Of a stretch of 47,986 nt of DNA, positions 15,794 through 24,699 are shown piece by piece. The DNA lies in the IMG/VR virus record IMGVR_UViG_3300044998_000596, positions 1 through 47,986 of that record; one strand, 5' to 3'. Position 1 is the stretch's first letter; each line of letters opens with the position of its first letter. The notes beneath the pieces are model-generated. The model saw nothing but the letters and a program-made list of their open reading frames with translations. It was not told where the DNA came from and ran no database searches. Position numbers and translations under genes: made by a program. This DNA is from a virus.

Positions 15794-17389
15794 ATGGCAG
15801 GTTTCGTAGATAATAATAGTCCTTCTCAATCCCCGGTAATAACTAGGATAAGAGAATCTGTACGTAAGCTCAGCACGTTCGGGATGAAATATGATGACAT
15901 GGTTATCAGAAACTCCCAGGCTGTTGGAGTCACGGAAGCAGCTTTTTTAAACAAAAATAAATCCAACGTAGAGGATGAAAGCATGCTTTGGACATTAGCC
16001 AAGCAGGACATAACGTCTAAGCAATTCATTTCTTATTTTGATAAGGACTACAAAGGTAAAAGAGATTACTTAAGGAAGTTTTCATTAAACCCTGAAATTG
16101 AATGGGTTTTAGATACAATTTGTGACGAGTCTATCTCATACGATCCAGCAAATTTCTTCGCTTATCCTGATTTCATAGATCTAAGTGACGTGAATGAAAA
16201 GATCAAAGATTCCCTCTATGAATCATACAGAAAACTTTATGACATCTGGGGATTTTCAGACGACATTACAGCTTGGCAGTATTTCAGACAGTTTCTTGTT
16301 GATGGTTTTCTTTGTTTTGAAATCATCTATGATAACGATGGCAAGAACATTATTGGATTCAAAGAATTGGATCCGGTCACTATAGTTCCTAGTGTTGAAA
16401 AACAGATTGACGGAAGTTTCATAAACACGTGGACGCAGTTCCCACAGGATCCGAGAAGACGTAGAGTATTATATGATCCACAAGTCATTTATATCTCATA
16501 TGCGAAAGGCAACTCAATTTCCAGGATAAGCTATATTGAAAGGCTAATACGTCCGTATAACATACTAAGAATCATAGAATACACGAGAGTTATCTGGTCT
16601 GTCATGAACGCATCGTTCAAACTGAAGATGACTGTTCCGATTGGTACTAAATCTCCTCAAAAAGGACTACAAACTTTAGGAGAGTTAATGAGTATCTATA
16701 AGGAGGACGTTCAGCTGAATGATGAAAGCGGTGAGCTCTTTATAGACGGGAGACCGAAGATACAATTCTATAAAAACTACCTTATGCCTTCAGGCGTGAA
16801 TGGTACACCTACTATTGAGCCTATAAACACCGAAGGCCCCAATCTTAACGATCCAGCACCTTTAGCTTATTTCTTTGATAAATTTGTACAGGAATCGAAA
16901 GTTCCTCCTTCTAGATTTACTGGACCTGATGGAACTAATGCTTCTACATACACTAATGCTGCAGAAGGTTTAGATAAAGAAGAAATCAGATTCGCTAAAT
17001 TTATAGAAAGATTAAGATCAATATTCCAGGAAATTTTAACCAAGCCTTTATGGATTCAAATGGTTAAGAAATATCCTGAACTTGAAAAAGACTTTATGTT
17101 TAAGAGCCAATTGGGATTGGATTATTTTTCTGATAATCCTTTTAGATTGAATCAGGAAATAGAAGTTATAACCAAAAGAAAAGAATCTGTGACTTCCATG
17201 TCCGGTTTGGTTGATGACGAAGAAAAACCGTTCTTCTCTGTTCCATTCCTTGTTGAAAATTTCCTTGGTCTTTCTAGACAGGATATACAAGCTAATAAAG
17301 AGGCAAAAGAGAGAAAAGAAAAAGAGAAGAAGAAAGAAGAAAAAAAAGGCGGAGAAGGTGAAGAGGGAGGAGAAAGCATAACATTATAA
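15794..17389 (+). CDS. 20: Portal protein (gp20-like), copy 1
   Basis: Portal vertex subunit; the dodecamer is the DNA entry and exit channel of the head and nucleates head assembly. Length of 531 matches T4 gp20 (524). Clear family segments are FSLNPEIEWVLDTICDESIS, WQYFRQFLVDGFLCFEIIYD, GFKELDPVTIVPSVEKQ, VIYISYAKGNSISRISYIER, LRIIEYTRVIWSVMNASFKL, then DGRPKIQFYKNYLMPSG and FIERLRSIFQEILTKPLWIQ. The end is a charged Lys/Glu/Gly tail. It is followed 1 nt later by a second full-length portal homologue. Confidence 0.92.
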   Translation: MAGFVDNNSPSQSPVITRIRESVRKLSTFGMKYDDMVIRNSQAVGVTEAAFLNKNKSNVEDESMLWTLAKQDITSKQFISYFDKDYKGKRDYLRKFSLNPEIEWVLDTICDESISYDPANFFAYPDFIDLSDVNEKIKDSLYESYRKLYDIWGFSDDITAWQYFRQFLVDGFLCFEIIYDNDGKNIIGFKELDPVTIVPSVEKQIDGSFINTWTQFPQDPRRRRVLYDPQVIYISYAKGNSISRISYIERLIRPYNILRIIEYTRVIWSVMNASFKLKMTVPIGTKSPQKGLQTLGELMSIYKEDVQLNDESGELFIDGRPKIQFYKNYLMPSGVNGTPTIEPINTEGPNLNDPAPLAYFFDKFVQESKVPPSRFTGPDGTNASTYTNAAEGLDKEEIRFAKFIERLRSIFQEILTKPLWIQMVKKYPELEKDFMFKSQLGLDYFSDNPFRLNQEIEVITKRKESVTSMSGLVDDEEKPFFSVPFLVENFLGLSRQDIQANKEAKERKEKEKKKEEKKGGEGEEGGESITL

Positions 17390-17390
17390 A

Positions 17391-19049
17391 ATGGCAGGAT
17401 TTTTAGATTTTTTAAAACCTAACGAATCAGCTCTTGGTAATATTCTAAGAAATCTGAGCAAAGTATCCAAGTTTGGAATGGAGTACGATGATATGGTTGT
17501 TCGTAACTCACAGGCTATTGGTAGAAGTGAGGGATATTTTTTCAATCAGCAAGGTACTGGATTCACCCAAGATGATGCTTTTTATTGGACACTTTCATAT
17601 CAAGACACAAAAGTTAGAAAATACATAGCTTATTTTGATAAGGACTACATCGAAAAAAGAAACTTTCTTAGAAAGTTTTCTCTTAACGGTGAGATTGAAT
17701 TTATTCTCGATAGCATAACAGACGAAGCAATCTCTTATGATGATAGAAACTTTTTTGCAACACCTTCGTTCATAAATCTTGATCTGAAAGAAAAAGTTAT
17801 CGATAGAATTGCTTCACATTACAATAGGCTCTATAACATTTTTGGCTTTCAGAATTCAATATTAGGCTGGCAATTTTTTAGACAATTTCTAGTTGATGGA
17901 TTCTTAGCTTTTGAGATCATCTACGATAGCAAAGGAAAAGAAGTTATAGGTTTCAAGGAACTTGATGCTACATCTTTACAGCCAGCAGTCGAGAAAATTG
18001 GTGAAAATGAATATCAGCAATTCTGGATTCAGTATCCTAAGAATCCACAAATGACTAGAAAACTTACAAATGAGCAAGTAATCTATATTTCCTATGCTAA
18101 AGGAAATAGCGTTTCTAGAGTAAGTTATGTTGAAAGATTGGTTAGATCGTACAACATTCTTAGAATCATGGAAAATTCTAGAGTTATCTGGAATGTTATG
18201 AATGCTTCTTATAGAATGAAATTCGTAATCCCTACTGGAAGTCAATCACCACAAAAAGCCATGCAGACTCTGGGACAATTAATGTCACACTACAAGGAAG
18301 AGATCAACATAAATGATGCTTCTGGTGAATTGACAATTAATGGACGTCCTAAGGTACAATTTTACAAGAACTATTTATTTCCTGAAATGAATGGACAATC
18401 TCCTGAGATTTCTTCGTTGAATCCTTCGGGTCCAGATTTCAATGTCATGGAAAATGTTGTTTATTTCTTTAATAAATTGAAGATGGATTCTAAACTTCCT
18501 TATGCAAGATTTGCAGCAAGAAGTGCAGGTCCTTCACAATATAAAATTAGTATCGATGCTCTTGAAAGAGATGAGATAAGATTTGAAAAGTTCCTTAGAA
18601 GATTAAGATCGATTTTCCAAGAGATCTTAGTTAAACCTCTTTATATCCAAATGTGTTTAGATTTCCCAGAATTAGCTAGAGACAGAAGCTTCAAGGTGAA
18701 CCTAGGACTTAATTTTCATAGAGAAAACGAATTCGAAGAAATGGTTCAACTTTCAAATTACACAAAGAGAAGCGAATTCATTAAAGGTCTAGGAGAATTC
18801 AAAGTTAAATTGGGAGAGGAGGAAAAACCGTATTTTGATAACAACTTCCTTATTCAAAGATTCCTTGGTTTAACACCAGATCAGATTAAACTCAACGAGG
18901 AGTATAAAAAGAGAGAAGAAAAAGCTGCTCCTAAAGAAGGCGGAGAAACACCAGAGGCTGGCGGAACAGCAGCACCAGAAGGTGGCGGAGAGACTCCTCC
19001 AGAAGGCGGCGGAGAAACCCCAGAAGGAGGAGAAGAAACTACCCTATAA
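17391..19049 (+). CDS. Portal protein (gp20-like), copy 2
   Basis: Second full-length portal paralogue, 552 residues. It matches copy 1 along its length, for example FSLNGEIEFILDSITDEAIS, WQFFRQFLVDGFLAFEIIYD, VIYISYAKGNSVSRVSYVER, NGRPKVQFYKNYLFPEM and FLRRLRSIFQEILVKPLYIQ. Divergence is moderate, so both were kept long after duplication. The C-terminus has a low-complexity tail of Gly-Gly-Glu-Thr-Pro-Glu units from about residue 515. Either a mixed portal ring or one copy with a changed role is possible. Confidence 0.9.
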   Translation: MAGFLDFLKPNESALGNILRNLSKVSKFGMEYDDMVVRNSQAIGRSEGYFFNQQGTGFTQDDAFYWTLSYQDTKVRKYIAYFDKDYIEKRNFLRKFSLNGEIEFILDSITDEAISYDDRNFFATPSFINLDLKEKVIDRIASHYNRLYNIFGFQNSILGWQFFRQFLVDGFLAFEIIYDSKGKEVIGFKELDATSLQPAVEKIGENEYQQFWIQYPKNPQMTRKLTNEQVIYISYAKGNSVSRVSYVERLVRSYNILRIMENSRVIWNVMNASYRMKFVIPTGSQSPQKAMQTLGQLMSHYKEEININDASGELTINGRPKVQFYKNYLFPEMNGQSPEISSLNPSGPDFNVMENVVYFFNKLKMDSKLPYARFAARSAGPSQYKISIDALERDEIRFEKFLRRLRSIFQEILVKPLYIQMCLDFPELARDRSFKVNLGLNFHRENEFEEMVQLSNYTKRSEFIKGLGEFKVKLGEEEKPYFDNNFLIQRFLGLTPDQIKLNEEYKKREEKAAPKEGGETPEAGGTAAPEGGGETPPEGGGETPEGGEETTL

Positions 19050-19076
19050 TTCGTAACAACTAATTTGACTGTTTAA

Positions 19077-19107
19077 TTTTTTCTCTCGAGATTGTGTATT
19101 ATATTTG
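19077..19107 (+). promoter_or_regulatory. Bacteroidota-type promoter (T-tract + TATATTTG)
   Basis: TTTTTTCTCTCG (19077-19088) precedes TATATTTG (19100-19107) by about 17 nt counted from the T-tract. The -7 element ends 16 nt before the ligase ATG, exactly as for the dCMP deaminase gene. The upstream element shares TTTTTTCTC with that promoter. Confidence 0.75.
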
Positions 19108-19123
19108 CTTCAAATAAATTCAC

Positions 19124-20473
19124 ATGATTAAGGAAATAAAAATTCTCTCGGAATTAGAAGGACTCACCGGAGAAGGGTCTCAAAAATCTAAACAACAATT
19201 AATTAAAACCAGCATCAACCCAAGATTATCTTACATCTTGGATGTTTGTTTTAATCCTTTCGTTACCACCAAACTCCACAAGTTAAAGTTTCAGGATGTT
19301 CCGACAGATTCGGATTACAGAGAATCTAATGACGATGATCTCTGGGAAAAATTCAAAAATCTCGTTGAAGATTTGAAAATAGCTCCAGCTGCAAACGATA
19401 GTCTAAGATTAAGAGCTCAGGATTTAATCTCGTGCAGATTATCAGATTCTGATGTGGAAGATACCACCATTCGAAAAAATCTTATGAAAATCCTAACCAA
19501 AAGGATGAATATCGGAATTGGTGCCAAACTAATCAATAAAGCTATTGGCAGAGAGCTTATACCTGATCCATCTCTAATGCTTGCCACTGATGATCACGAA
19601 ACCATAGAAAAATGGAATACCATTTATTGCGAAGAAAAGTATGATGGAGTTAGAGTAATCGCAGTTTATAAAAACGGAGAAATGTCTTATTTCACCAGAG
19701 CCTTTAACGAACTAGATTCTTCTTGTTTCCCTAAAATAACTTTCGATCTTAAACTCTTTATGATCAATTCTGGATTATCCGGGAATTGGTTTTTTGATGG
19801 CGAGTTGACTGATTTGAATAGAAAATCTGTGAGTGGAAAGGTTACTCAAATCCTAAAAGGAACTGTTGACGAGAAGATTGAATCTGGTATGCTTTTCAAT
19901 GTATTTGATTTCGAAGAACTCAGTACATTAGATAAGGGGGTCGGAGTAATAGATTACGAGACCAGAAGAGCTACACTCGAAAGAGTCCTAAAAGATCTAG
20001 ATCCCAACTCTCCTATTAAACTTGCACAGATGTGGAAATTGAATGATGCAAGTGAGGTGACCGCCATTTATAAGAAAATCGTAGAAATGGGAGGAGAAGG
20101 AGTAATCTGTAAGGATAACGGTGTTTATGAATGCAAAAGATCTAAGTCATGGGTTAAATTCAAAGAAGTTAATGACTGCGATTTGGAGATAACCGGTTGG
20201 TATCCAGGAGAAGGTAAAAGAGAAGGATTCATCGGTGGATTCTATATGACTGACTCTAGCAAAACCTTAAATGTAAAAGTTGGATCGGGATTTACTGACG
20301 ATGATCTGAAAATTCTAAGTTCAAATCCAGATTCTTTAATTGGTAAAATTGCAGCTGTGCAGTATAATGTAACCATTACGGATAAGCACAATAATAGATC
20401 ACTCTTTTTACCTAGATTTATAGAGATCCGAAACGATAAGACTCAGGCTGACGATCTTTCTTCTAAATTCTAG
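19124..20473 (+). CDS. 30: ATP-dependent DNA ligase (gp30-like)
   Basis: Seals nicks in phage DNA during replication and repair. The 449-residue length is near T4 ligase (487). The adenylation motif I is CEEKYDGVR with Lys 172 as the AMP-accepting residue. Motif III-like WFFDGELT, motif IV GGEGVICKD, and motif V WVKFKEV are visible in order, followed by an OB-fold with GSGFTDDDL and IAAVQYN. The N-terminal ~150 residues are a helical DNA-binding domain. It heads a replication block under an early promoter. Confidence 0.93.
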   Translation: MIKEIKILSELEGLTGEGSQKSKQQLIKTSINPRLSYILDVCFNPFVTTKLHKLKFQDVPTDSDYRESNDDDLWEKFKNLVEDLKIAPAANDSLRLRAQDLISCRLSDSDVEDTTIRKNLMKILTKRMNIGIGAKLINKAIGRELIPDPSLMLATDDHETIEKWNTIYCEEKYDGVRVIAVYKNGEMSYFTRAFNELDSSCFPKITFDLKLFMINSGLSGNWFFDGELTDLNRKSVSGKVTQILKGTVDEKIESGMLFNVFDFEELSTLDKGVGVIDYETRRATLERVLKDLDPNSPIKLAQMWKLNDASEVTAIYKKIVEMGGEGVICKDNGVYECKRSKSWVKFKEVNDCDLEITGWYPGEGKREGFIGGFYMTDSSKTLNVKVGSGFTDDDLKILSSNPDSLIGKIAAVQYNVTITDKHNNRSLFLPRFIEIRNDKTQADDLSSKF

Positions 20474-20507
20474 GGAACAACTAATTTTTTTGACAATAAA
20501 AAGAAGC

Positions 20508-21452
20508 ATGATACAAGAACTATTAACAGAAAAACTAAGGCCTAAAGAGCTCAGACATATGATTCTTCCCTCTCGAATTTCTAAGCAGTTTGAGAACGGA
20601 TTGAATCAAAATGTATTATTAAGCGGCCCTCCTGGATGTGGAAAAACAACTCTAGCCAAAATTTTGGCTTCTCAATTACCTTTCATTTTCATAAACGTTT
20701 CTGACGAAAGCTCCGTTGAAACAATTAGGGTAAAGATCAACGACTTCTGTTCTACTATCTCTGTGTTGGATGGAAAATCTTCAAAGAAGATCGTTATACT
20801 TGATGAGTTTGACGGTGCATCAGATCAATTCTATAAAGCTTTAAGAGGAACAATAGAAAAGTTTGCATCCAATGCAAGATTCATTGCCACTTGTAATTAC
20901 ATTAATAAGGTTCCTGATGCAATCCAAAGTAGATTTGAAGTAATTGATTTCAATCCTGTAAATTCACAGGAAGAGGAAGCACTTAAAGCTGAATGGAATA
21001 AGAGAGTTAAATTGATTCTCGGTAAGATTGGAATCTCTATTGATGATGAATCTTTGACCGAATTCCAAAGAAACTATTACCCCGATTTCAGATCTGCTTT
21101 AAATAAGATTCAGGCCTGGATGATAGAGGGTGTTACTGTAATCGATTCTGCTAAGATCAACGAGCTCGGTTGGGATTATGAAGACCTTTACAATCTAATA
21201 GTTTCATCGAAAGATCCCGTAAGTAACTACCAAAACATCGTTGGAGAGTACCAAGGAAAGGTTGATGAAGTAATGTCTGCACTCGGAAGCGAGTTCATAG
21301 ATTGGATAATCAATAATAAACCAGATCTTAAAAAGATTATTCCCGGTGTTATAGTTTTAGTTGCTGATCATCAGGCTCAAAGAACACAGGTCATAGATCC
21401 TATGGTTTCTTTGCTTTCACTTATCTTCCAAATACAAAAACTCGTATCTTAA
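20508..21452 (+). CDS. 44: Clamp loader large subunit (gp44-like AAA+ ATPase)
   Basis: AAA+ ATPase that, with gp62, loads the sliding clamp for DNA polymerase. With the ATG at 20508 the protein has 314 residues, close to T4 gp44 (319). P-loop GPPGCGKT is at 40-47, Walker B ILDEFD at 97-102, sensor 1 in FIATCNY near 125, and the arginine-finger-type motif SRFEVIDF follows. The start LTEKLRPKEL is typical of gp44/RFC N-termini. An in-frame TTG at 20490 would add six residues; the ATG is preferred because an A-rich AATAAAAAGAAG leader precedes it. It ends 1 nt before the guanylate kinase gene. Confidence 0.9.
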   Translation: MIQELLTEKLRPKELRHMILPSRISKQFENGLNQNVLLSGPPGCGKTTLAKILASQLPFIFINVSDESSVETIRVKINDFCSTISVLDGKSSKKIVILDEFDGASDQFYKALRGTIEKFASNARFIATCNYINKVPDAIQSRFEVIDFNPVNSQEEEALKAEWNKRVKLILGKIGISIDDESLTEFQRNYYPDFRSALNKIQAWMIEGVTVIDSAKINELGWDYEDLYNLIVSSKDPVSNYQNIVGEYQGKVDEVMSALGSEFIDWIINNKPDLKKIIPGVIVLVADHQAQRTQVIDPMVSLLSLIFQIQKLVS

Positions 21453-21453
21453 T

Positions 21454-22032
21454 ATGGATTTTAAATTCAAAAGAATCATCGTAGCCGGAAAGGGTGGATC
21501 TGGAAAAGACTATCTTGTTAAAATGTTGAAAGAATCGGGATACACTTATTCAGTTTCTCATACTTCCAGACCAAAAAGGGACGAGGAGATTGAAGGTGTC
21601 GATTATTACTTCATTGAAAAAGATGAAGCATTAAGGATGGCAAAGAATTCTGAATTTTACGAGTATGTTGAGTTCAACGAATGGTTCTATGGAACATCTA
21701 TCAAAGAATTCGAAAGAGCTAATCTTTTTATAATGACCCCTTCAGGTATCGCTAAGCTTAAACCTGAGCACAGACAAGAATCACTTATTCTTTTCCTTGA
21801 TATAGACGAGGAGATTTTAGTGGAAAGACTTTCTAAGAGGAAGGATGCGGATAAAGCAGATAGAAGGATAGCAGCGGACAGAGAAGACTTTAAAGATTTC
21901 GTTGATTACGATCACAGAATAACTAATCCAAATTTCACCCTTTCTGAAATTGGAGGGTTAATCAATAAAAGGGTATTGGAAATTTTTTCAAAATACCCGT
22001 CTATAAATATCAAAAGCAATCAAGATGATTAA
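21454..22032 (+). CDS. Guanylate kinase-like nucleotide kinase
   Basis: Probably phosphorylates GMP/dGMP for DNA synthesis. Of the 192 residues, the P-loop is GKGGSGKD at 12-19, followed by the guanylate kinase signature: SHTSRPKRDEEIEGVDYYFI near 38-57 and FYEYVEFNEWFYGTS. A lid region LSKRKDADKADRRIAADRED contains the Arg residues expected to close on ATP. The usual Ser/Thr after the P-loop Lys is Asp here, which is unusual for the Mg-binding position. It overlaps the next gene by 8 nt inside the replication operon. Confidence 0.85.
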   Translation: MDFKFKRIIVAGKGGSGKDYLVKMLKESGYTYSVSHTSRPKRDEEIEGVDYYFIEKDEALRMAKNSEFYEYVEFNEWFYGTSIKEFERANLFIMTPSGIAKLKPEHRQESLILFLDIDEEILVERLSKRKDADKADRRIAADREDFKDFVDYDHRITNPNFTLSEIGGLINKRVLEIFSKYPSINIKSNQDD

Positions 22033-23173
22033 TATACTTTGTGATGGTAATTACGTTTTCCATAAAACATTCGGTGTTTTTGCTGGATATGGAAATGTCG
22101 ATCCGGGAAAGGTTTTAAAAAGTAAATCAGATCAGGCTATGTTTATTAGAAAGGTAGCCACAGATTTAACAGCTTCACTCAAGCTCCTTCCTGCAGGGGG
22201 AAGACTGATTTTCACTGCAGATAGCAGAAGCTGGAGAAAGGACGTTGAAATAGAAGATGGTGGTTATAAATCAGGAAGGGTTAAAGATGAAAATGTTGAC
22301 TGGAGTATTTTCTTTGATTTAATGCACTCATTTGGGACCCATTTAGAAAAAATGGGTTTTGTGTTTTCTAAAGTCAACGGTGCAGAAGGTGATGATCTTC
22401 TACTTTTCTGGTCTCAGGAGTTTAATAAGCAAGGAGAGAGTGCAATCATAATCAGTGGAGATAATGATTTACACCAGCTAGTAAAAATGAATGGACCTGA
22501 TTCTTGGACTTGCGTGTGGAACAGTAATTCTAAAAAGAATGTTCTATATGTACCCCAAGGATGGAAAGATAACTGGCTAAATGAAGCAAACCGCTCGGAG
22601 GTTTCTATTTTTAACATGGGATCTACTATATCTCCAGAGAAAGAGCGATTAAAAGACTTTATCAAGAAAGTTAACATCGAAGAAATAAACAGCTTCCCTT
22701 TTGTTTTCAACAAGATATTAATAGGTGATAAAGGAGACTCAGTCCCTAGCGTTTGGGAGTATGAAACTGGAGGTAAAATTACAAGGTTCACTCAAAGCAA
22801 AGCTGATAAGTTATATGAGCTTTTCCAGCAGTCCGAATTCAAGCACCTTGAAATGAAAGAACTTTCTGAGGATCAAGATTTTCTAAATTGGGTATCACCT
22901 TTAATTCTTAAATTATCTAAAGGTGTAGATAGCAGTGAAAATCGAATCAAGGCTAAGAATAATTGGCTAAGAAACCTTAAACTCATGTGGCTAGATACAT
23001 CGGTAATACCAGAAAGCGTATCCTTTAATTCATCTTTAGACATCCAGAGGGGTCTAGCTATAGAAAAGAAGACTGTTACTTTCGATAGAATAAAAATTCT
23101 CGAAGGTACTGAATGGATCACTACTAATTATCAACCTAAGGGATTCGATCCTTTTGAGAACCTTTTAAAGTAA
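22025..23173 (+). CDS. rnh: 5'-3' exonuclease, T4 RNase H / FEN-like
   Basis: A 382-residue predicted flap nuclease that removes RNA primers from lagging-strand fragments. Acidic metal-binding sites are visible in order: CDGNY with Asp 7, FTADSRSWR near 65, AEGDDLLLF near 122, and SGDNDLHQL near 141. The helix-3-turn-helix element is LIGDKGDSVPSVW, the standard FEN/T4 RNase H DNA-binding loop. The length is somewhat longer than T4 Rnh (305), with a C-terminal extension. Position next to ligase and clamp loader fits lagging-strand maturation. Confidence 0.87.
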   Translation: MINILCDGNYVFHKTFGVFAGYGNVDPGKVLKSKSDQAMFIRKVATDLTASLKLLPAGGRLIFTADSRSWRKDVEIEDGGYKSGRVKDENVDWSIFFDLMHSFGTHLEKMGFVFSKVNGAEGDDLLLFWSQEFNKQGESAIIISGDNDLHQLVKMNGPDSWTCVWNSNSKKNVLYVPQGWKDNWLNEANRSEVSIFNMGSTISPEKERLKDFIKKVNIEEINSFPFVFNKILIGDKGDSVPSVWEYETGGKITRFTQSKADKLYELFQQSEFKHLEMKELSEDQDFLNWVSPLILKLSKGVDSSENRIKAKNNWLRNLKLMWLDTSVIPESVSFNSSLDIQRGLAIEKKTVTFDRIKILEGTEWITTNYQPKGFDPFENLLK

Positions 23174-23178
23174 ACTCC

Positions 23179-23610
23179 ATGCAACTTTTTGATATTGTAA
23201 AATTAATTTTTAGCAACAAAGCATCCGAATGGAAGTCTGTTGGAAGAAATGATAAGACTAGAAATTTTTTCATGATTAATAGAATCATGGCTATCAACTT
23301 CCCAGTTCAAGCAAATCAGTTTAACAAACTGAAGGTTATTCCTGCACCTGTCGTAGATTGGTGGAGAGATACACTTCATACTAGATTTACAAGAACTCCT
23401 CAATGGATCTTCACTAAAACTAAAAAATCTGATTCCTCTTCCAAAGACGAGAATAAAAAAAATTACGAGCTGGCTGAAGATTTCATAAGATCTAAATACA
23501 ACGTTTCTAAAAAAGACCTTCAGACACTAAAAAAATTCTATCCTGCTAAATATGAAACTTGGATTAATGACGTTTCAGAACAAGCCGGTATCCAAACCAA
23601 GAATATATAA
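23179..23610 (+). CDS. 62: Probable clamp loader small subunit (gp62-like)
   Basis: A 143-residue helical protein. It resembles the small gp62-type clamp-loader subunits of T4-like phages in layout: an N-terminal helix LFDIVKLIFSNK, an FMINRIMAINFPVQANQFNK segment (the 'hxxNRxxS' style helix), an aromatic RDTLHTRFTRTPQWIFTKT segment, and a C-terminal helix pair. The match is from memory and weak at residue level. It lies within the replication operon together with the gp44 homologue, which supports the call. If wrong, it is an unknown replication-associated protein. Confidence 0.6.
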   Translation: MQLFDIVKLIFSNKASEWKSVGRNDKTRNFFMINRIMAINFPVQANQFNKLKVIPAPVVDWWRDTLHTRFTRTPQWIFTKTKKSDSSSKDENKKNYELAEDFIRSKYNVSKKDLQTLKKFYPAKYETWINDVSEQAGIQTKNI

Positions 23611-23613
23611 GAT

Positions 23614-24177
23614 ATGAAAAAAAGTACTACGGGAAACAAGATAGTTGAGAAGATAATCTCAAGCTTGGATTGGGATTCCATTTATGAAGTTAACAAATGC
23701 TTTAAATTGGGTGTCGGAGAAGGCACCTCGGTAGTTCCCGGTATAAAGAGAAAAGTTTTTAGTGATTCTCTTACCAAGAATGACATAAAGGGCGAGCTAA
23801 AGACTTTACTTAAATATGTCATAGAAAATGATGTAGCAGAGTTATTCTATGGTCCTTGGATGATTTTCTGGGTTAACGGGGAATGGATCAAATTAAATTT
23901 GGAAGATAAAGATGACGAAGGGTCTGAAGAATCTTTAGGTGAAGTGAATACGGAGATAAACATAAGTTTTGATTCCACCCTAGAAGTTATCTATTCCCCC
24001 CAAAGAATTACCGTTAGTGGAAGTAATCCACAAACAGAGGCTGTTAATGAGGACTCTGATGTCACTCTTTTGGAAAGTATGTTGAAAAAAGCTCTCGATT
24101 CAGAGAATTACGAGTTGGCTAATAAAATAAAAGAGCTTTTGGCCCTTCAGAATACACAGAGCTCTGAAGATAAATAG
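23614..24177 (+). CDS. Unknown protein with C-terminal UVR-like helix pair
   Basis: A 187-residue protein not recognised as a whole. The N-terminal ~100 residues form a mixed fold with the Trp-rich strand pair FYGPWMIFWVNGEWIKL, then an acidic linker. Residues about 150-176 read LLESMLKKALDSENYELANK, close in pattern to the UVR/UvrB-C interaction motif (helix, E-N/D-Y-E-x-A, helix). It may bind another replication or repair protein through this helix pair. It begins 3 nt after the gp62-like gene. Confidence 0.65.
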   Translation: MKKSTTGNKIVEKIISSLDWDSIYEVNKCFKLGVGEGTSVVPGIKRKVFSDSLTKNDIKGELKTLLKYVIENDVAELFYGPWMIFWVNGEWIKLNLEDKDDEGSEESLGEVNTEINISFDSTLEVIYSPQRITVSGSNPQTEAVNEDSDVTLLESMLKKALDSENYELANKIKELLALQNTQSSEDK

Positions 24178-24181
24178 CTTA

Positions 24182-24658
24182 ATGAAACACATTAAAAGCA
24201 TCTATGAGTTTGACACTGCATTCGGGGATACCTATGGATATGGCGGTGCAAACGGGGTTCTGAAAATCAACTATAAGCCTTTTTCGGATCTTTCTGTATC
24301 TGTTGGACAAGATCCAAACGTTGAAACCACCGTCAAAGGATCACAATTTCAAATTGGTGATACTGTTATTGCACAGCCTTTACACTCTAAAAGAAAGCTC
24401 ACTGGAATTATAGTTAGAGCCTTTAGAGATCCAGATAACAAAGAATTCAGGTACTTTATCCAAGTTTACAATATAGGTAAGAAGACAGAAAAGGTCATAG
24501 AGGTTAAGAGTGATTCTATTAAATTTGCAGAGGGTGGAGACCACGGACACATTGAAACCATCTCTAAATACAAAAACAATACTGTACCAGACAGCGCATA
24601 TAACTCTAAAACTGTTTATAACGCATCTGAATTGGGCCTAGAAACAACAGGCGGATAA
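24182..24658 (+). CDS. Unknown small protein with capsid-targeting-like N-terminus
   Basis: A 158-residue protein with no named family. It starts MKHIKSIYEFDTAFGD, which partly matches the hydrophobic-x-x-F pattern found at the N-termini of the head-module proteins further on. A beta-rich, SH3-like core with FQIGDTVIAQPL, LTGIIVRAF and FRYFIQVYNIGKKTE spans about 60-120. The C-terminus is disordered. It sits in the replication operon, which weakens the virion interpretation. Confidence 0.6.
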   Translation: MKHIKSIYEFDTAFGDTYGYGGANGVLKINYKPFSDLSVSVGQDPNVETTVKGSQFQIGDTVIAQPLHSKRKLTGIIVRAFRDPDNKEFRYFIQVYNIGKKTEKVIEVKSDSIKFAEGGDHGHIETISKYKNNTVPDSAYNSKTVYNASELGLETTGG

Positions 24659-24669
24659 GAAACTTATCC
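24653..24669 (+). other. Short hairpin over a stop codon
   Basis: GGATAAG (24653-24659), loop AAA, CTTATCC (24663-24669). The stem contains the TAA of the preceding gene and ends 3 nt before an in-frame TTG of the next gene. There is no T-run, so it may be a weak terminator, an RNA processing site or a translation-coupling structure. Confidence 0.4.
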
Positions 24670-24699
24670 TTATTGCTTCCGTATAAAATTAAAAGTTTA

